From Promerops cafer (lineage: Eukaryota > Chordata > Aves > Passeriformes > Nectariniidae), in the NCBI GenBank assembly GCA_013398275.1, contig VZSE01001744.1, forward strand, positions 69,894 to 133,893: 64,000 nucleotides of DNA. Reading direction: 5' to 3'. This document shows positions 41,013 to 53,630 of this stretch, piece after piece. The translations under genes were made by a program, and so were the position numbers. How positions within the stretch are numbered: the stretch's first letter is position 1; each line of letters opens with the position of its first letter. Under the pieces are notes generated by a model, which worked only from the letters and a program-made list of their open reading frames with translations, did no database searches and was not told the origin of the DNA.

Positions 41013-44000
41013 TCCCTGAATTCATTTGGAAGAATTCACCCATAAATAACAAAAAAATCCACGAGGATTCCAGCCCCTGTCCCTGTTCTCCACACCCAGG
41101 AGCCCCCTGGATGCTCCCTGGGGCATCAATTCTGCCAAGCCTCCAAACCAGATGCCCAAAGCAGCCACTGCAGCTATTCAGGAACCTACAGGAATAAAGC
41201 AACATGAAAATGATTTTCATGGAGAAAAGCTGATTTATGTCCATGGAATCCAGCTGATCATTAGGAGCATGTCACATAAATCCCTCTCTCCTTGGAGCAT
41301 TTTGGATCAGGGTGTTAAGTAATCAGATATAAATCTGATATCCTTCCCACCAGGGAAAAATCAGAGTTCCCTCAATTTTGGAGATTTAATTGTGCCAGTA
41401 AATTCACCCAAGGCAATGGACAACTGGGCTGAGCTGGGAGGGAGCAGGATTCCTTTAGCAGTCCTCATGGACAGCACCAACCCCAAAAATCTTCTCCCAG
41501 GATGACTTTTAAGCCATTTTTCTGTGCAATTCCCAAAGCTGGGAGCAGCAGAGGCTGTCACTTCCAATGAAAGAATGGATCAAGCCCATCCTCCCAAGAC
41601 AGAGATCTCTGAAAGGCTTTGCACAAAAAAACCCCCAAAAAAGCAGGAAATAAAAGGATTTTGGTTTTAATGCTCACCCCTGGCTGTTCACTGTGGGTTT
41701 ATTTATATTTATTTAGAATTTAATAACAGATTTATTAGCTCCACCCCATGGAAGGACACCCAGGATGCTCTTCCAGGCTTTCCACCACGTGGATTTTTTT
41801 CTTTCCAAGGGAAACAGGTCAGAACTGTGCATGTGACACAGACTTATTTTGTGGCAACACTCAGGTTTTGTCAAAATTAAGGTTAATATTTGGTGGACAC
41901 CAGAAATCAGCTCAGAATGATGCCCCTGTTACCCAAACCTTTCCTAGGGAATATTATTAAATGGAATATTACTGAGAAATATGTTAATGAGAAGTGGAGA
42001 AACTTCACATCCACTTTCTTTTAGGGGAATTTGGATAAAGAACTGAGGAATTTTCTTTCAATTCTCATGTTTCAGGCTTCCAAAAAGCTGATATTATTCA
42101 GCACAGTTCTGCAATGCTTTTATAATGAAGATTATATGAATTTCAGGAATCTTTGATAGAGGATGTTCTCAAAATATCTAATAAAGAGATGCAGAAATTG
42201 AGGAGGAAATAACTATTTGTAAGTGTTCAGTTCTGCTGTACATTATTGACTTAGAGTTTACAAGGGAAATAAAAATTTAGGAAAATAAAGATTTCATTTA
42301 AAAGGAAAAAAAATATTTGAACAGAACTCTTTCAAAAACTGACCATGGAAATTCAATGAAATTTTAGCCAAACAATTAAAAAACAGGAAAAAAAAATCAA
42401 GATTCCTGGAAATCTGGGGAAAGGCTCTGAGCACTGGAATAACAATTTTTGAATAGTCCCAAATCTCCATTAATTTTGAGACCAAAAATGAAGCAGTAAA
42501 TGGCAAAAATGAAGCAATAAATGGCAGAAATGAAACCCCCCCTCCCATATTTTCAATGCAGACATCTCAATAAACAATATCAACCTCCTTTGTATCAGAC
42601 ACCTAAAGTTGAGGATGGAGCAATATTTCACTAATTTGAATTATTCAGCTCGAGTTCCTGTGCAGGAGAATGTCAGAACTGGAGCAAGATTGCAAATTAA
42701 ACCCATAAATTATGCTTTTGTGCCAAAGTAGTAAGCACGTGACTGTACTATTTTTAGACCCTTGGAATTTTTTCTCCAAGTGCTCCTTTTTCAACTGTTT
42801 ATTGAATTACGTAGCTCTGCTCAGCAGTTTCCCTGATGAAAACACACTTAAGGTATTAAAAAATATATGGGAATAATAAAAATCAGCTCTTTAGACACCT
42901 CAGTGCAAACCCTCCTGCCTTAGCTGGCATAAATGGAATAATATTGGAGAGTCTGGACTGCCTCTGGACCCTGGGATGCTACAAATCTGATTAATCTCTC
43001 CATTAGCAGATAATTACTTACTAATTGAATGTAGAAGTATTTGGAGAATTTGGCCTCACTGTTTTATTTGAGAGAGTTTTCTCTGTTTTCTTAAAAAAAA
43101 AAAAAAAGGATGCAAAAGTTCAAGGATATTTAAAAAAAAAAGTGGTTTTAATCCTTTTAAATGCCAAATGTTTCCTTCTTGCTACAGCAGAGATTTATTA
43201 GTTATGAGTTTAATCATTTTTAAATCAATCTTGATGAAGATTTGTATACATGACCTTTCCTTCTCCAGCCCCTTTTTCTACTCACACTGCTCTGAGTCAG
43301 CTCTTTCCTGAATTCACCACTTGATTTAAAAATATTCTTGCTCACCCTGCCATTAAAACATCACCTTTGTTTTGTTATTTAAAAGCTTTGAAACCAGTAA
43401 GGCCCATATAAAGTCATTTTTAATGTATTAATTAAGAGTGGGACAGGGGATTGAAATGAAAATGAAAATATCCTGACCTTTTTCCTCAATAAGCATTAGA
43501 CTGAAGGTGGGTCTGTTCATCTTGTTCACTCCAAGCTGGAAAATAATCAGTTAAAACAAAAAAATAAGCAATAGTGAGCAGCACACTCCACTAAGGACAT
43601 TAAGATTCCAACATTAAATCACTCTTAATTATTTCTTCATATTTCTAAACACTTAGAAAGGTTTCTGAGGATAAATGATGAAATAACTATCTCCACTTCT
43701 TGTTTTGTACACATTTTTTTTCTATCAAACATCACAGCATGGAAAAAAGAATCTAATATTGAAGAAACTGCCAATGTATTATTTCTTTTTACAAAATCAG
43801 CCTTAATCCATTTAATCTGAATTCTGGCAACACAGATGATCACAATTGCCTGTACACACACCCCCCACTAATTTTAAATAAAATTTTGTGTTTCAGGAGT
43901 GTCTGGCTGCCCCAACCCCTTCACTCAGATTTACTTTTCAGCAAGCCAAGGTATTTTTAGCCCACTGAAAGGAGCAAAGTGCCTCAAAGTTGGTGTCTGT

Positions 44001-45717
44001 GTATTTTGGGGATGAATTCTTACATAACAATGATCAGATGTGTTCACACCATCACCTTAATAAGGATAAATTTCCCTGGCCAGTAAAGTGTGAGGAGTGG
44101 AGCCTGACTCCTGGAAAATGAAACAGTTGATTTTAGGATAAAACATCCCCTGCTTCAGAGCAGGGCTGGTGAAACATTCCTGGGAGGGGATTTGCCATCC
44201 AAACATGACAAATTTATTTTTAATGCACAGCAAGGTGGTACCTGGTGGTGATGCTCAGCTCTGCCCTGCCATGTACCCCTGGCTTTGCTCTGAAAAATCT
44301 GATTTTCCTGCATGAGAAATACCCCCAAAGAGACAGAAAAAGTTTGGTTCTCTTCAGAGGAGCTGAACAAAAGGGTGAATCACAGTCAAGCTTGACAAGC
44401 ATAAGAGAATTCCACCAGCTCATCAAAGCAAGGAAAAGAAAAATGAGAGTAAGGCCCACAGGCACCCAGAAATTAAAACCATGTGGCCTTTAAGGATGCA
44501 GCACATGCAAGAATTGAGCAACAAAGCTCCAAAAAAGATAAGAGCCTGGAAAATGCACTGCTTCATCCCAACTGGAGGACAAAATATATCTTAACTTACA
44601 ACTCAAACAGTTCTTTACTCTCTGAAAGTGCCCCAAAAACCAGCTCTGGAATTGCCTAATGCAGATATTGAGGATGTTCTGCTCCAAAAAGTGAATTATT
44701 GGGGAAAATGTGGGCAAAGAACCACTCAGGCATCTCTTCATCACAACACCTTGAACATTTCTGCTGCAGGTGTTTATTTCTCTTGTTCCTCAGCACCAGC
44801 TCCAGGACTCAGCCAACTTCCAAAGGCTGCTGAACCCAAATTTCACTGTTTGAAATGAGAGCTTTTCAAAGCATTTTATTTAAGAAAATAAAGGTGCTTT
44901 GGTTCATTTTTACAGCACACCTTCAACTGAAAGGTGTTGTCAGGAATGGAAAAGGTTTGCAGGGAAATGAGATGAATTTAATCCCAAAATTGAGGTGAAA
45001 ATTAAACTGAGGATGTGAATGAAGAGGGATCTCAGGAGAGCAGAATGCTCAGCCCATGGCCAGTGGGGAAGGTCAAAATTATTGAATTTTTCTCTGGAAG
45101 CTCCTCCTTTGGGTGTTTTTTAAACTCTTTTGACAGTGATAGGTAAAATATCCCAGTTTTCCACCCATATTTGCAGTCAGATATGAGGCACAACAAAAAC
45201 CCCCTTGGCCTCTTTTCTCTTTCCATCTCTCCTAAATTACACTGGGTGCAAACTGAACTTGCTTTTTAGTTTGTTTTGGGTTTTTTTTAAATCTACAGAG
45301 CAACCCCCACCACTGCTTTAATAAAACCCTCTTATCTCTTTTCTCTGCCCATCCTACAGTGTTCCCTTTTTTCCTACAATAAACAAACCCAACCCTTTCA
45401 GCTGTTCTCTAAGAGCCCTGATTTCTAAATCTGGCATGGGCTGGTGGCTCTGCTTTGCATTCCTCTGGCTAATACCAATTTAAATGAAATGTCTTTATTA
45501 AAATTTAATAAATAAACATTAAAATTTATTTTAAAATTAAATAAAGAATAAATATTTTAATATTGTAAATATCATTTTTTATAATGTTATTTTTTTTAAA
45601 TTACAAGGGTAGGTCCAGTATTGCAAAACACCTCCTGCCTTTGATCTCACCAAGAGCAAAGACAAGCCAAGAAAATCTGGGATATTTTTAAGGAATGAAG
45701 AGATTCCAATGGAAGCA

Positions 45718-45900
45718 GAATCCCAAAATGGTTGGAGGGATCTTAAAGCTCATCCCAGTCCACCCCCTGCTGTGGGCAGGGACACCTTCCACTGTCCCAG
45801 GTTCCTCCAACCTGGCCTTGGACACTTCCAGGGATGAGGAATCCACAACTTCTTTGGGAATCCTGTGCCAGGGCCTTGCTGCCCTCACAGGGAAGAAGAG
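45718..45900 (-). mobile_element. CR1 retroposon tail (copy A of duplication)
   Basis: aatcccaaaatggttggagg, then gctgtgggcagggacacctt and cctccaacctggccttggac. Minus orientation. Confidence 0.83.
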
Positions 45901-46519
45901 ATTTACAGGAAATTCCACCAAGGAATTTTGGGAGCTCTTGTGTCAGCTCTCCCTAATCAGGGAGAGCTCTCAAAAAAAGGATTCCAAATGAGTTGTGACC
46001 ATCAGTGATTCCGTGGGAATGCTGCTCACATCAGGCCACTGGGGATCAGAGAGAATTCCACATTNTTTTAGTTTGTTTTGGGTTTTTTTTAAATCTACAG
46101 AGCAACCCCCACCACTGCTTTAATAAAACCCTCTTATCTCTTTTCTCTGCCCATCCTACAGTGTTCCCTTTTTTCCTACAATAAACAAACCCAACCCTTT
46201 CAGCTGTTCTCTAAGAGCCCTGATTTCTAAATCTGGCATGGGCTGGTGGCTCTGCTTTGCATTCCTCTGGCTAATACCAATTTAAATGAAATGTCTTTAT
46301 TAAAATTTAATAAATAAACATTAAAATTTATTTTAAAATTAAATAAAGAATAAATATTTTAATATTGTAAATATCATTTTTTATAATGTTATTTTTTTTA
46401 AATTACAAGGGTAGGTCCAGTATTGCAAAACACCTCCTGCCTTTGATCTCACCAAGAGCAAAGACAAGCCAAGAAAATCTGGGATATTTTTAAGGAATGA
46501 AGAGATTCCAATGGAAGGA

Positions 46520-46702
46520 GAATCCCAGAATTGTTGGAGGGATCTTAAAGCTCATCCCAGTCCACCCCCTGCTGTGGGCAGGGACACCTTCCACTGTCCC
46601 AGGTTCCTCCAACCTGGCCTTGGACACTTCCAGGGATGAGGAATCCACAACTTCTTTGGGAATCCTGTGCCAGGGCCTTGCTGCCCTCACAGGGAAGAAG
46701 AG
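46520..46702 (-). mobile_element. CR1 retroposon tail (copy B of duplication)
   Basis: The same element as 45718-45900 with small differences (aatcccagaattgttggagg). Probably the same locus assembled twice. Confidence 0.83.
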
Positions 46703-46886
46703 ATTTACAGGAAATTCCACCAAGGAATTTTGGGAGCTCTTGTGTCAGCTCTCCCTAATCAGGGAGAGCTCTCAAAAAAAGGATTCCAAATGAGTTGTGA
46801 CCATCAGTGATTCCGTGGGAATGCTGCTCACATCAGGCCACTGGGGATCAGAGAGAATTCCACATTTCCTCTGAAGAAAAAAGTCC

Positions 46887-46961
46887 TGATAAGAATGAAA
46901 ATGTGTTTGAAATCCTTATTTTGATAAGAATGAAAATGTGTTTAAAATCCTTATTTTGATC
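46887..46961. repeat. 37-bp tandem duplication
   Basis: tgataagaatgaaaatgtgt...tccttatttt occurs twice in a row with one substitution. Confidence 0.88.
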
Positions 46962-48375
46962 CAACAAATACTGTTCAGCCACTCCAGCGACTCACTAAGA
47001 CGCCCAACACTATTGTAAATGTAACTTAATTTAAAAATAAAAACACACACATTCCTTCAACTGGGCCACTTCAGATTAGGGATCTCTTCAGCCTTTTCTG
47101 GAGGGATTTAAAAAAGCTTTGGAGAAATCTTAAAGCTATGGAATTAGCCTGGTATTTATAGCTCCGTTTCCAAGCGTGTTCTTTGAGCTTCCTAGGATGT
47201 TCCTTTTCCCCATCTGCTGGTTGTTGACATGGGGTAACCTTGTATTTTGATTAGGAAAACCTATAAGAATACAGATTCTTACAGAATGAATCATTTGATA
47301 TTGTGTGAATTTGATTTGATATTGTGCTGGAGAGGTCTGGCTCCATCTCAGGCAGCTCCACTTTGCTACCCCATCGTCATCCTGGGCAGGAGTGGTGCTG
47401 CAGATTTCCCAGCAGAGAACTGGAGTTCTATTGTTTGATTATGTCACAATATATTACTCCCAATTATGACTAATGCTCCATCTGAATCACAGCAGCACAA
47501 AATGGTGGTTTTTTCCTCAATAAAATGCTGTGCTTCACGTGCTGGCTGGATACAGCCTCTTAAATTGAGGTCAGGGAAGTTCTTTTTTTTGTTCTCTTAT
47601 CAAAAAGTCCATGTTTGGGTGCACTGTCTACCTTCCACCAAGGCATGAACTGCTGAATTGTTTACTTCTCTACTTCAGCACCATAAAATGTTGAAGATGC
47701 CTGATCTTCTGTTTGTTTTTTTTTAATGTTGCCTCAAATATTTTATCTTAAAACTTCGCTGCCGCAGCGTAAAACTACCGAATAAAAAAATTCCAAAAGT
47801 TCCCCAGCTCAATAAATGCACTGCTGTACCTTAGAATACTCACCTACATTGCTTCTCATGGTCTTGCTTCAAGTTATCTTGGGGATCTTTTAGGCTTTTT
47901 TAGAATTCCTGCTGCACTTTGAGCTTTGCTTTAGACAGTCTCCTGTGGTGCTCTCGAGGATGGGCTATGTCCATTGGGGCTGGCTCCTTGCCTCCCTCCA
48001 CCCCTCATCTGAGGAACTCCTGCACCCCACTTACATCTGCTGAGATAATCACAGGATTTCAATTAAAAAACGAGCCAAATGTTTTAATTCCACTTTTCTT
48101 GATTGCCTGGTAAGCCCCTACACAACTACTTGGTAGTATAAACAGAGTAAGATTTGTTCCTAAGGAATGGCTTTGACTGGAACTGAAGATGCCTTTTGAG
48201 CTGCACTGATCCACACAAAATCCCTCCAGCTCAGGACAAAAAGCTGAGTTTCAGAGCTGGGATGCTGCAAAAGGCCTTGGTGAGGTAGGAGGTTGCACAG
48301 ATGATGAGCTACAAACGGGTCTTGGCTCAGGTACTGCACACTGGTGAATCCCCAGCTGAAACAGAAGCTGCTGGA

Positions 48376-48490
48376 TCACGGAATCCCAGAACGGTTTGGG
48401 ATGGAGGGGACCTTGACATGAGCTGACTCCAGCTCCTGCCATGGGCAGGGACACCTTGCACCAGTCCAGGCTGCTCCAAGCCCTGTCCAT
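48376..48490 (-). mobile_element. CR1 retroposon tail
   Basis: atcacggaatcccagaacgg, then tttgggatggaggggacctt, catgggcagggacaccttgc and gctgctccaagccctgtcca. Minus orientation. Confidence 0.82.
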
Positions 48491-50792
48491 GGCCCATTCT
48501 TCCCTAAGAGCTGCCTGCTCCTGAGCCCTTCTGTCCTCCCTGCTGCTCCAGAGGCTCCCTCCCTCCAGCACCGCTCCCCTGCTGGAGCCCCTCTGACCCC
48601 AGGAGGAGCCACCAGCCCGCCCAGGACTGGAGCCAATTAACTGGATCCTCCCAGAGCTGAATGGGATGCAGCTCATTAGGTTAAAGGCACATCCCAAAGA
48701 GTTAATGGGGCATTTAAACCCTTGGAGCTTGAGGACATCAAATTCACAGTAATTGGGGATTTCACGTTTTTCCAAAAATAAATCTTCAAATAAAATAAAA
48801 TAAAATTAAAAAAAACATCTTCAAACCAAATGCAACATCGATGATTTTTGACTCCTTCAGAAAATGGAAAGAATTAGTTCTGATTTTCAAATCACCTCTT
48901 TGGAATCTCTCTGAAAGCCATTTATCACCACAGGGAAGGTCTGGGTTGTTGTTAAAACCTTCTCCTGTCACAGAAAACCCTGACAGAAAATGGGAATGAA
49001 AAAATTCAGATAAGCCAAACAAACAGGGTGTAACACCACCCTGTGACAACAAAAGTCACAAAGTGCACTGGCTGTGAAACCAAATACAGAATTTCCCGTG
49101 ATTATTTAAATATCTTAGTGAAATTTAGAAGCAAAACCTGCAGTTTGGCTTCACTGACTTCATCAGTATCCCCAGCTTAACTGAGTTTTCAATTGATCTG
49201 CCCAATTTAAGTGCAAAATTAGGGCCCAGCATTTTGTAAAAATGGGCATTAATGACTCTTGGTTGTCTCAAACTGCATTTGCCAACCTTTCAGGAATGGG
49301 TTTGTTTCACATGCAAACTACTTAAAATAAAAATTATTAACTCTGTAAAGTTCTTCCCCAAGCAGTATGACTTTATAAATGACACCCTATAAATTATGAA
49401 TACATATTTAGATGTTCTTAAGCACTGGGGCACTAGAAAATGTCAATGTTCAGGCTCTGTAGAGGGTTTACCTGTTTTTAATACCAAGTATTAACAAGGA
49501 ACATTCAGTCCATAGATATTATTGAATATACAGACATAATTGGATGGAAGTATTTCAAAATACACTAATTTTATGCAGGTTATTCATATAATTATAATTT
49601 ATCTTCACAGTAACAAAAACAGATAGAAAGATGGCATAACCTACCATTAGAGGATTTGCATAAAAATGTATTTTAGATCATAATTCCACTATGGATGTAA
49701 CATTCTTCATTTAAAATTATTTATTAATGTTTAAACACATTGAAAGGTATTGATCAGAGACATTTTTATGAAGAATTCCCCATGAGCACAGAATGCTAAT
49801 CACAGCAACCACTGTAAAACTCCAATTTACTGGAAACAATTCCAAGAAATGGATGAAAGAGCCCAAGAATAAAACCTGAAGTCATAGCAGGGCTTAAAAA
49901 ATCTGGGTCACATGGCCAGTGCTGAGGACTGGAGGAGCAGCAGAAAAAGGAACTTCCTCTAAAGGCCTCAAGAAATCAAAGCAAGGCATCCTAAGAATTC
50001 ATTTAAATGAATAATCTGATTTTGAATTGATCAAAATTAAACAGCAACAATAAATTAATGATAAAATTATCTGTACTGAGCGTATGGAAATGGACTTACA
50101 CAGCGACTACAGAATTTGGGGTTTTTTTTGATTCCATGCACATCCCTAACAATAAACTTCCCAAAAAGTTGCAGGAATCCAGTGGTGGCTTTATTTCTGG
50201 GGGAGACACATCTGTTTTTTCAGAGCCTTTTGCTGTCTCCTTCCTTTGTGAGCTTCCTATTTACATAACAAGTCTGTACTAACAGATTAAAAAAATCCTG
50301 TCCCCATCTAATCTCTCCAGATACAAACAATATTCTTACAACTACAGTATTTGCAGGATCTAAAATTAAAGATACTTTTTATGAGCAAACATGAAAAATA
50401 CCAAAAACTGTTATTCCTGTAAGAGCAACAAACTGAATTTTTTAATTGTGTGCTGTCACAAATGGGTAAAAAAGAGGGTGGCAGTCAGCCAGTTCTCTTT
50501 TTGCTTTAGCTGGGTTTTAAATGCATTTCTTCTAAATCAAACAACTTGATTATTGGCTGTTTCTCAGGTTATTTTTCTTACTTACTCTGTGGCATAACTG
50601 AAAACCTCTCCTCCAAACCAGTTAATTCCAAATTAGAGCCATGAGCTGCATGCTGGAAAATAACAGCAGCAGCTTTGGTTTGGGAGCACCCAGTTCTGTC
50701 TGCTTTTCTTTACAGTAATTGGCATTTTAATTTTGTTAAGGGAAAAAGTCACACAAAATTATATTTATTAATTGCATTGTCTTTCATTTCAG

Positions 50793-50965
50793 AGAAATCA
50801 GAGAACCCCAGACTGGTTTGGGTGGGAAGGGACCTTAAATCCCACCCCTGCCATGGGGACACCTTCCACTGTCCCAGGATGCTCCAAGCCCTGTCCAACC
50901 TGGCCTTGGGCACTGCCAGGGATGGGAATCCTCAGCCTCCCTGGGCTGTCAGGAACAGAGGCAAA
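50793..50965 (-). mobile_element. CR1 retroposon tail
   Basis: aaatcagagaaccccagact, then ggtttgggtgggaagggacc and gtccaacctggccttgggca. Minus orientation. Confidence 0.85.
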
Positions 50966-51882
50966 GAGAGAAGTCACCCACCTGAAATCAGGAAGACTGG
51001 TGGGTGTAATCCTTTAGGATTTGGTGGTTCTCAGAACTTTTGGGAAGAATTAGAGAAGTGCTGTTTCTTCAAGTCTTTGTGGTTTTTGCCCGTTTTGTTG
51101 CGATAAAGCCTCTTCTTCCTGCAATAAAATACACGTTGTATTAAAGGGAGATTTGCAGAAAGGCAAATTATTCCTAAATTCCCTCTGGAAGGATCTCTGT
51201 CTTCACTGCTCATGCACACAGAGCCAGGAGAATTCCCTACAGTCCAGGTAGGGTCCAGGTCTGGCTGTACCCTCCCCTGTTTTACACTCATAGAGAATTT
51301 AAGGCTGTAAAAGCAGACCCCACACAGCTGGAGAATGGAGAAAAGGACTTTAAAATGAGATATTCTTGAGAGGATCCACCACAAAATTTCAGAGAACGAA
51401 AATAGCAAAAAGACACCCAGTTTTGCTTATTTATATACACATCTCTTTTTATATACACTCACACACATGGACATTTCTATAAATTAATATAAAACCCCCC
51501 AAAGTAGTTTAGAACCACTGAAAGTAGGTTATAGACTTGCAGATTTTTTTTTTTCCCAAAAAGCCTTGTAGATTTTCCCCCTAAACCAAGCAGAATTCTG
51601 TGACTTGAACACGTGATGGCAAATCATGACCTCGGTCTAAGCACGGCCTTGTATTTAATTTTATTCCTATAACCAGCATAAAAAGTGGGTGAAAATACAC
51701 ATTGCATGCCCATGATTATGCTTGGAGTAACCACAGGGCTTGCAGGATTTTCAGGTTTCCCCAATTCAGACTCAATCCAGAAGGTCTGGCCTAAATCAGG
51801 GCTCTGATGCCTCCTTAGCAGAAAGCCTGAAAACTCTGGTGATGCCAGATCTTTTCCTTGCTCCTCCATTTTCCTGGAGTTT

Positions 51883-51958
51883 GAGGGAATTCTTGAGGAG
51901 GGAATTCCTGAGGAGGGAATTCCAGAGGAGGGAATTCCTGAGGAGGGAATTCCTGAGG
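51883..51958. repeat. 15-bp tandem repeat, about five units
   Basis: gaggagggaattcct-type units repeated in tandem, with single-base changes. Confidence 0.9.
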
Positions 51959-53536
51959 TGTAGTCCTCACTCTGTCAGAGGGCACAACTCATCCCTCTGC
52001 TCCAAGGCTGCTCCTGGATCAGCCCAGATTTGTGTATTTCTGCTGGATTAGGCTTAACCCAGATCCTTCCCTAATCCCTGGGGCTGCAGGAATGCTTGGG
52101 CTGGACCAGCAAGGAGTGGCACATGGACAGGAGTGAGAAACTCCAAGTGGAAAGAGCAGCAGCCACTTGGAGAAATCCAGGATGCTCCTTTTATTTCTGA
52201 GGCCTGCAGTGCTGAAAATCTCTTCTGTGTTCATGGGAGCATCTCAGTGTATTTGCTGTTTAAATAAAAGTAATGTTTATCTATTTGCAGCTTCCCAATT
52301 CTACATTTTAACTGTTATAATGCCAAAGAGCAAGGGAAATGTCTAAAAAAATCTGAATACCTGACTGTTGTTGGGAACAATAATCTCACTTCCATACTGA
52401 TTAGAATCCCCATCTATTATCTGAGTATTTGCTAGACACGGTATCTGGAGAAAATGAAGTTAAAGCAGAACAGATGGCAGAAGAAAAAAGAAGCAGCAGC
52501 TATCCCACCTTCCAAGGCTACCTTTGCAGGAACATATGGCCCTTCCCTGGGCTTTTGTATGCCAACAAGTTGGCCAGATGAACAGAACTTCAAAAATGAA
52601 CTGCAACTGCCTAACAACACCATGGACCACGTGAAAAACACGAATGCTCAAAGAAATACCAAAAACCAGGCAGGTCTTTCTGAGAAGTGAGTTCAGAAAT
52701 CAGCTGCAAGGCCAACAAACTATCACATTTCTTTAAATTACGTGATACATCGTTATAAATATAGTGATAGATCTCCTTTATGTATGTGATATATATATAA
52801 GGCCAACGTACTAACATATTTACTTTACATATGTGATATATAGATATAAGTAACATTTTTCAAAGGTTTGGCAACGCTGTCATTTGAGTGGCTGTTGCTT
52901 TGAGCACATAAGATGTAAGAAGGGATATTATCTATTTTTTTGTGTCTCCAGTTACAGGGAAAAAATAAAAAGGAGTTTTAATTTGCAAGAGGAAAAAATC
53001 AGACATAAGTTTAGTCAATATTTCAATCCTATAAATCCTGAGTAGCTGGTACCTCTCCCTGCAGTTTGGACACTCTCCACATCTTGATGAAGTTCATACT
53101 CAAGATTTAGACCTGTAAAGGCTGGAGAAAAAAGGTCTCTCCAACAATCACATGCCCCAATTTATTTTGGTTTTCTCAAAACATCTTAGAATTAAATTTG
53201 ATGAATAATTTACAAATGATTTTCATTTGTCTGTAACACAGCACTTTGAAAACTTGATTTGTTTCCCTCAGCCCCTCTGCATACCTGGTGTACAAGCATT
53301 GCTGTTTTCTGGCTCACAATGGAAATGTAATCAACTTTTCTCCTTCACTGATCTTTAATTTAATATAGAGATAACTGAGAAACTGATGAGAGCTGAGAAA
53401 TAAACAAAGAATTTGAGGTCTGTATAATGCCAATTTGTTTTTTCTCCTAAATAAATGTTGCTAAAGGTACAAAAGAATGAGTTAGTAAAAAATTCAGTTG
53501 TTGCTACTCCATACTTAGAAATAATTGTTTTTTTTA

Positions 53537-53630
53537 AATCACAGAACCCCAGAATGTTTGGGTTGGAAGGGACCTGAAATCCCCTCCAGCCCCATCCCCT
53601 TCCGTGGGCCAGGACACTCAGGTTCTCTCT
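53537..53630 (-). mobile_element. CR1 retroposon tail, fragment
   Basis: aatcacagaaccccagaatg, then tttgggttggaagggacctg. Minus orientation; only the 3' end is clear. Confidence 0.78.

Larger units (their letters stand above)
45264..46866. repeat. Direct 801-bp duplication meeting at a single N (46065)
   Basis: 45264-46064 and 46066-46866 match with a constant offset of 802 and, in the stretches I compared, differ at about three positions near 45715-45733. Both copies include the same CR1 tail and AT-rich stretch. Confidence 0.93.
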
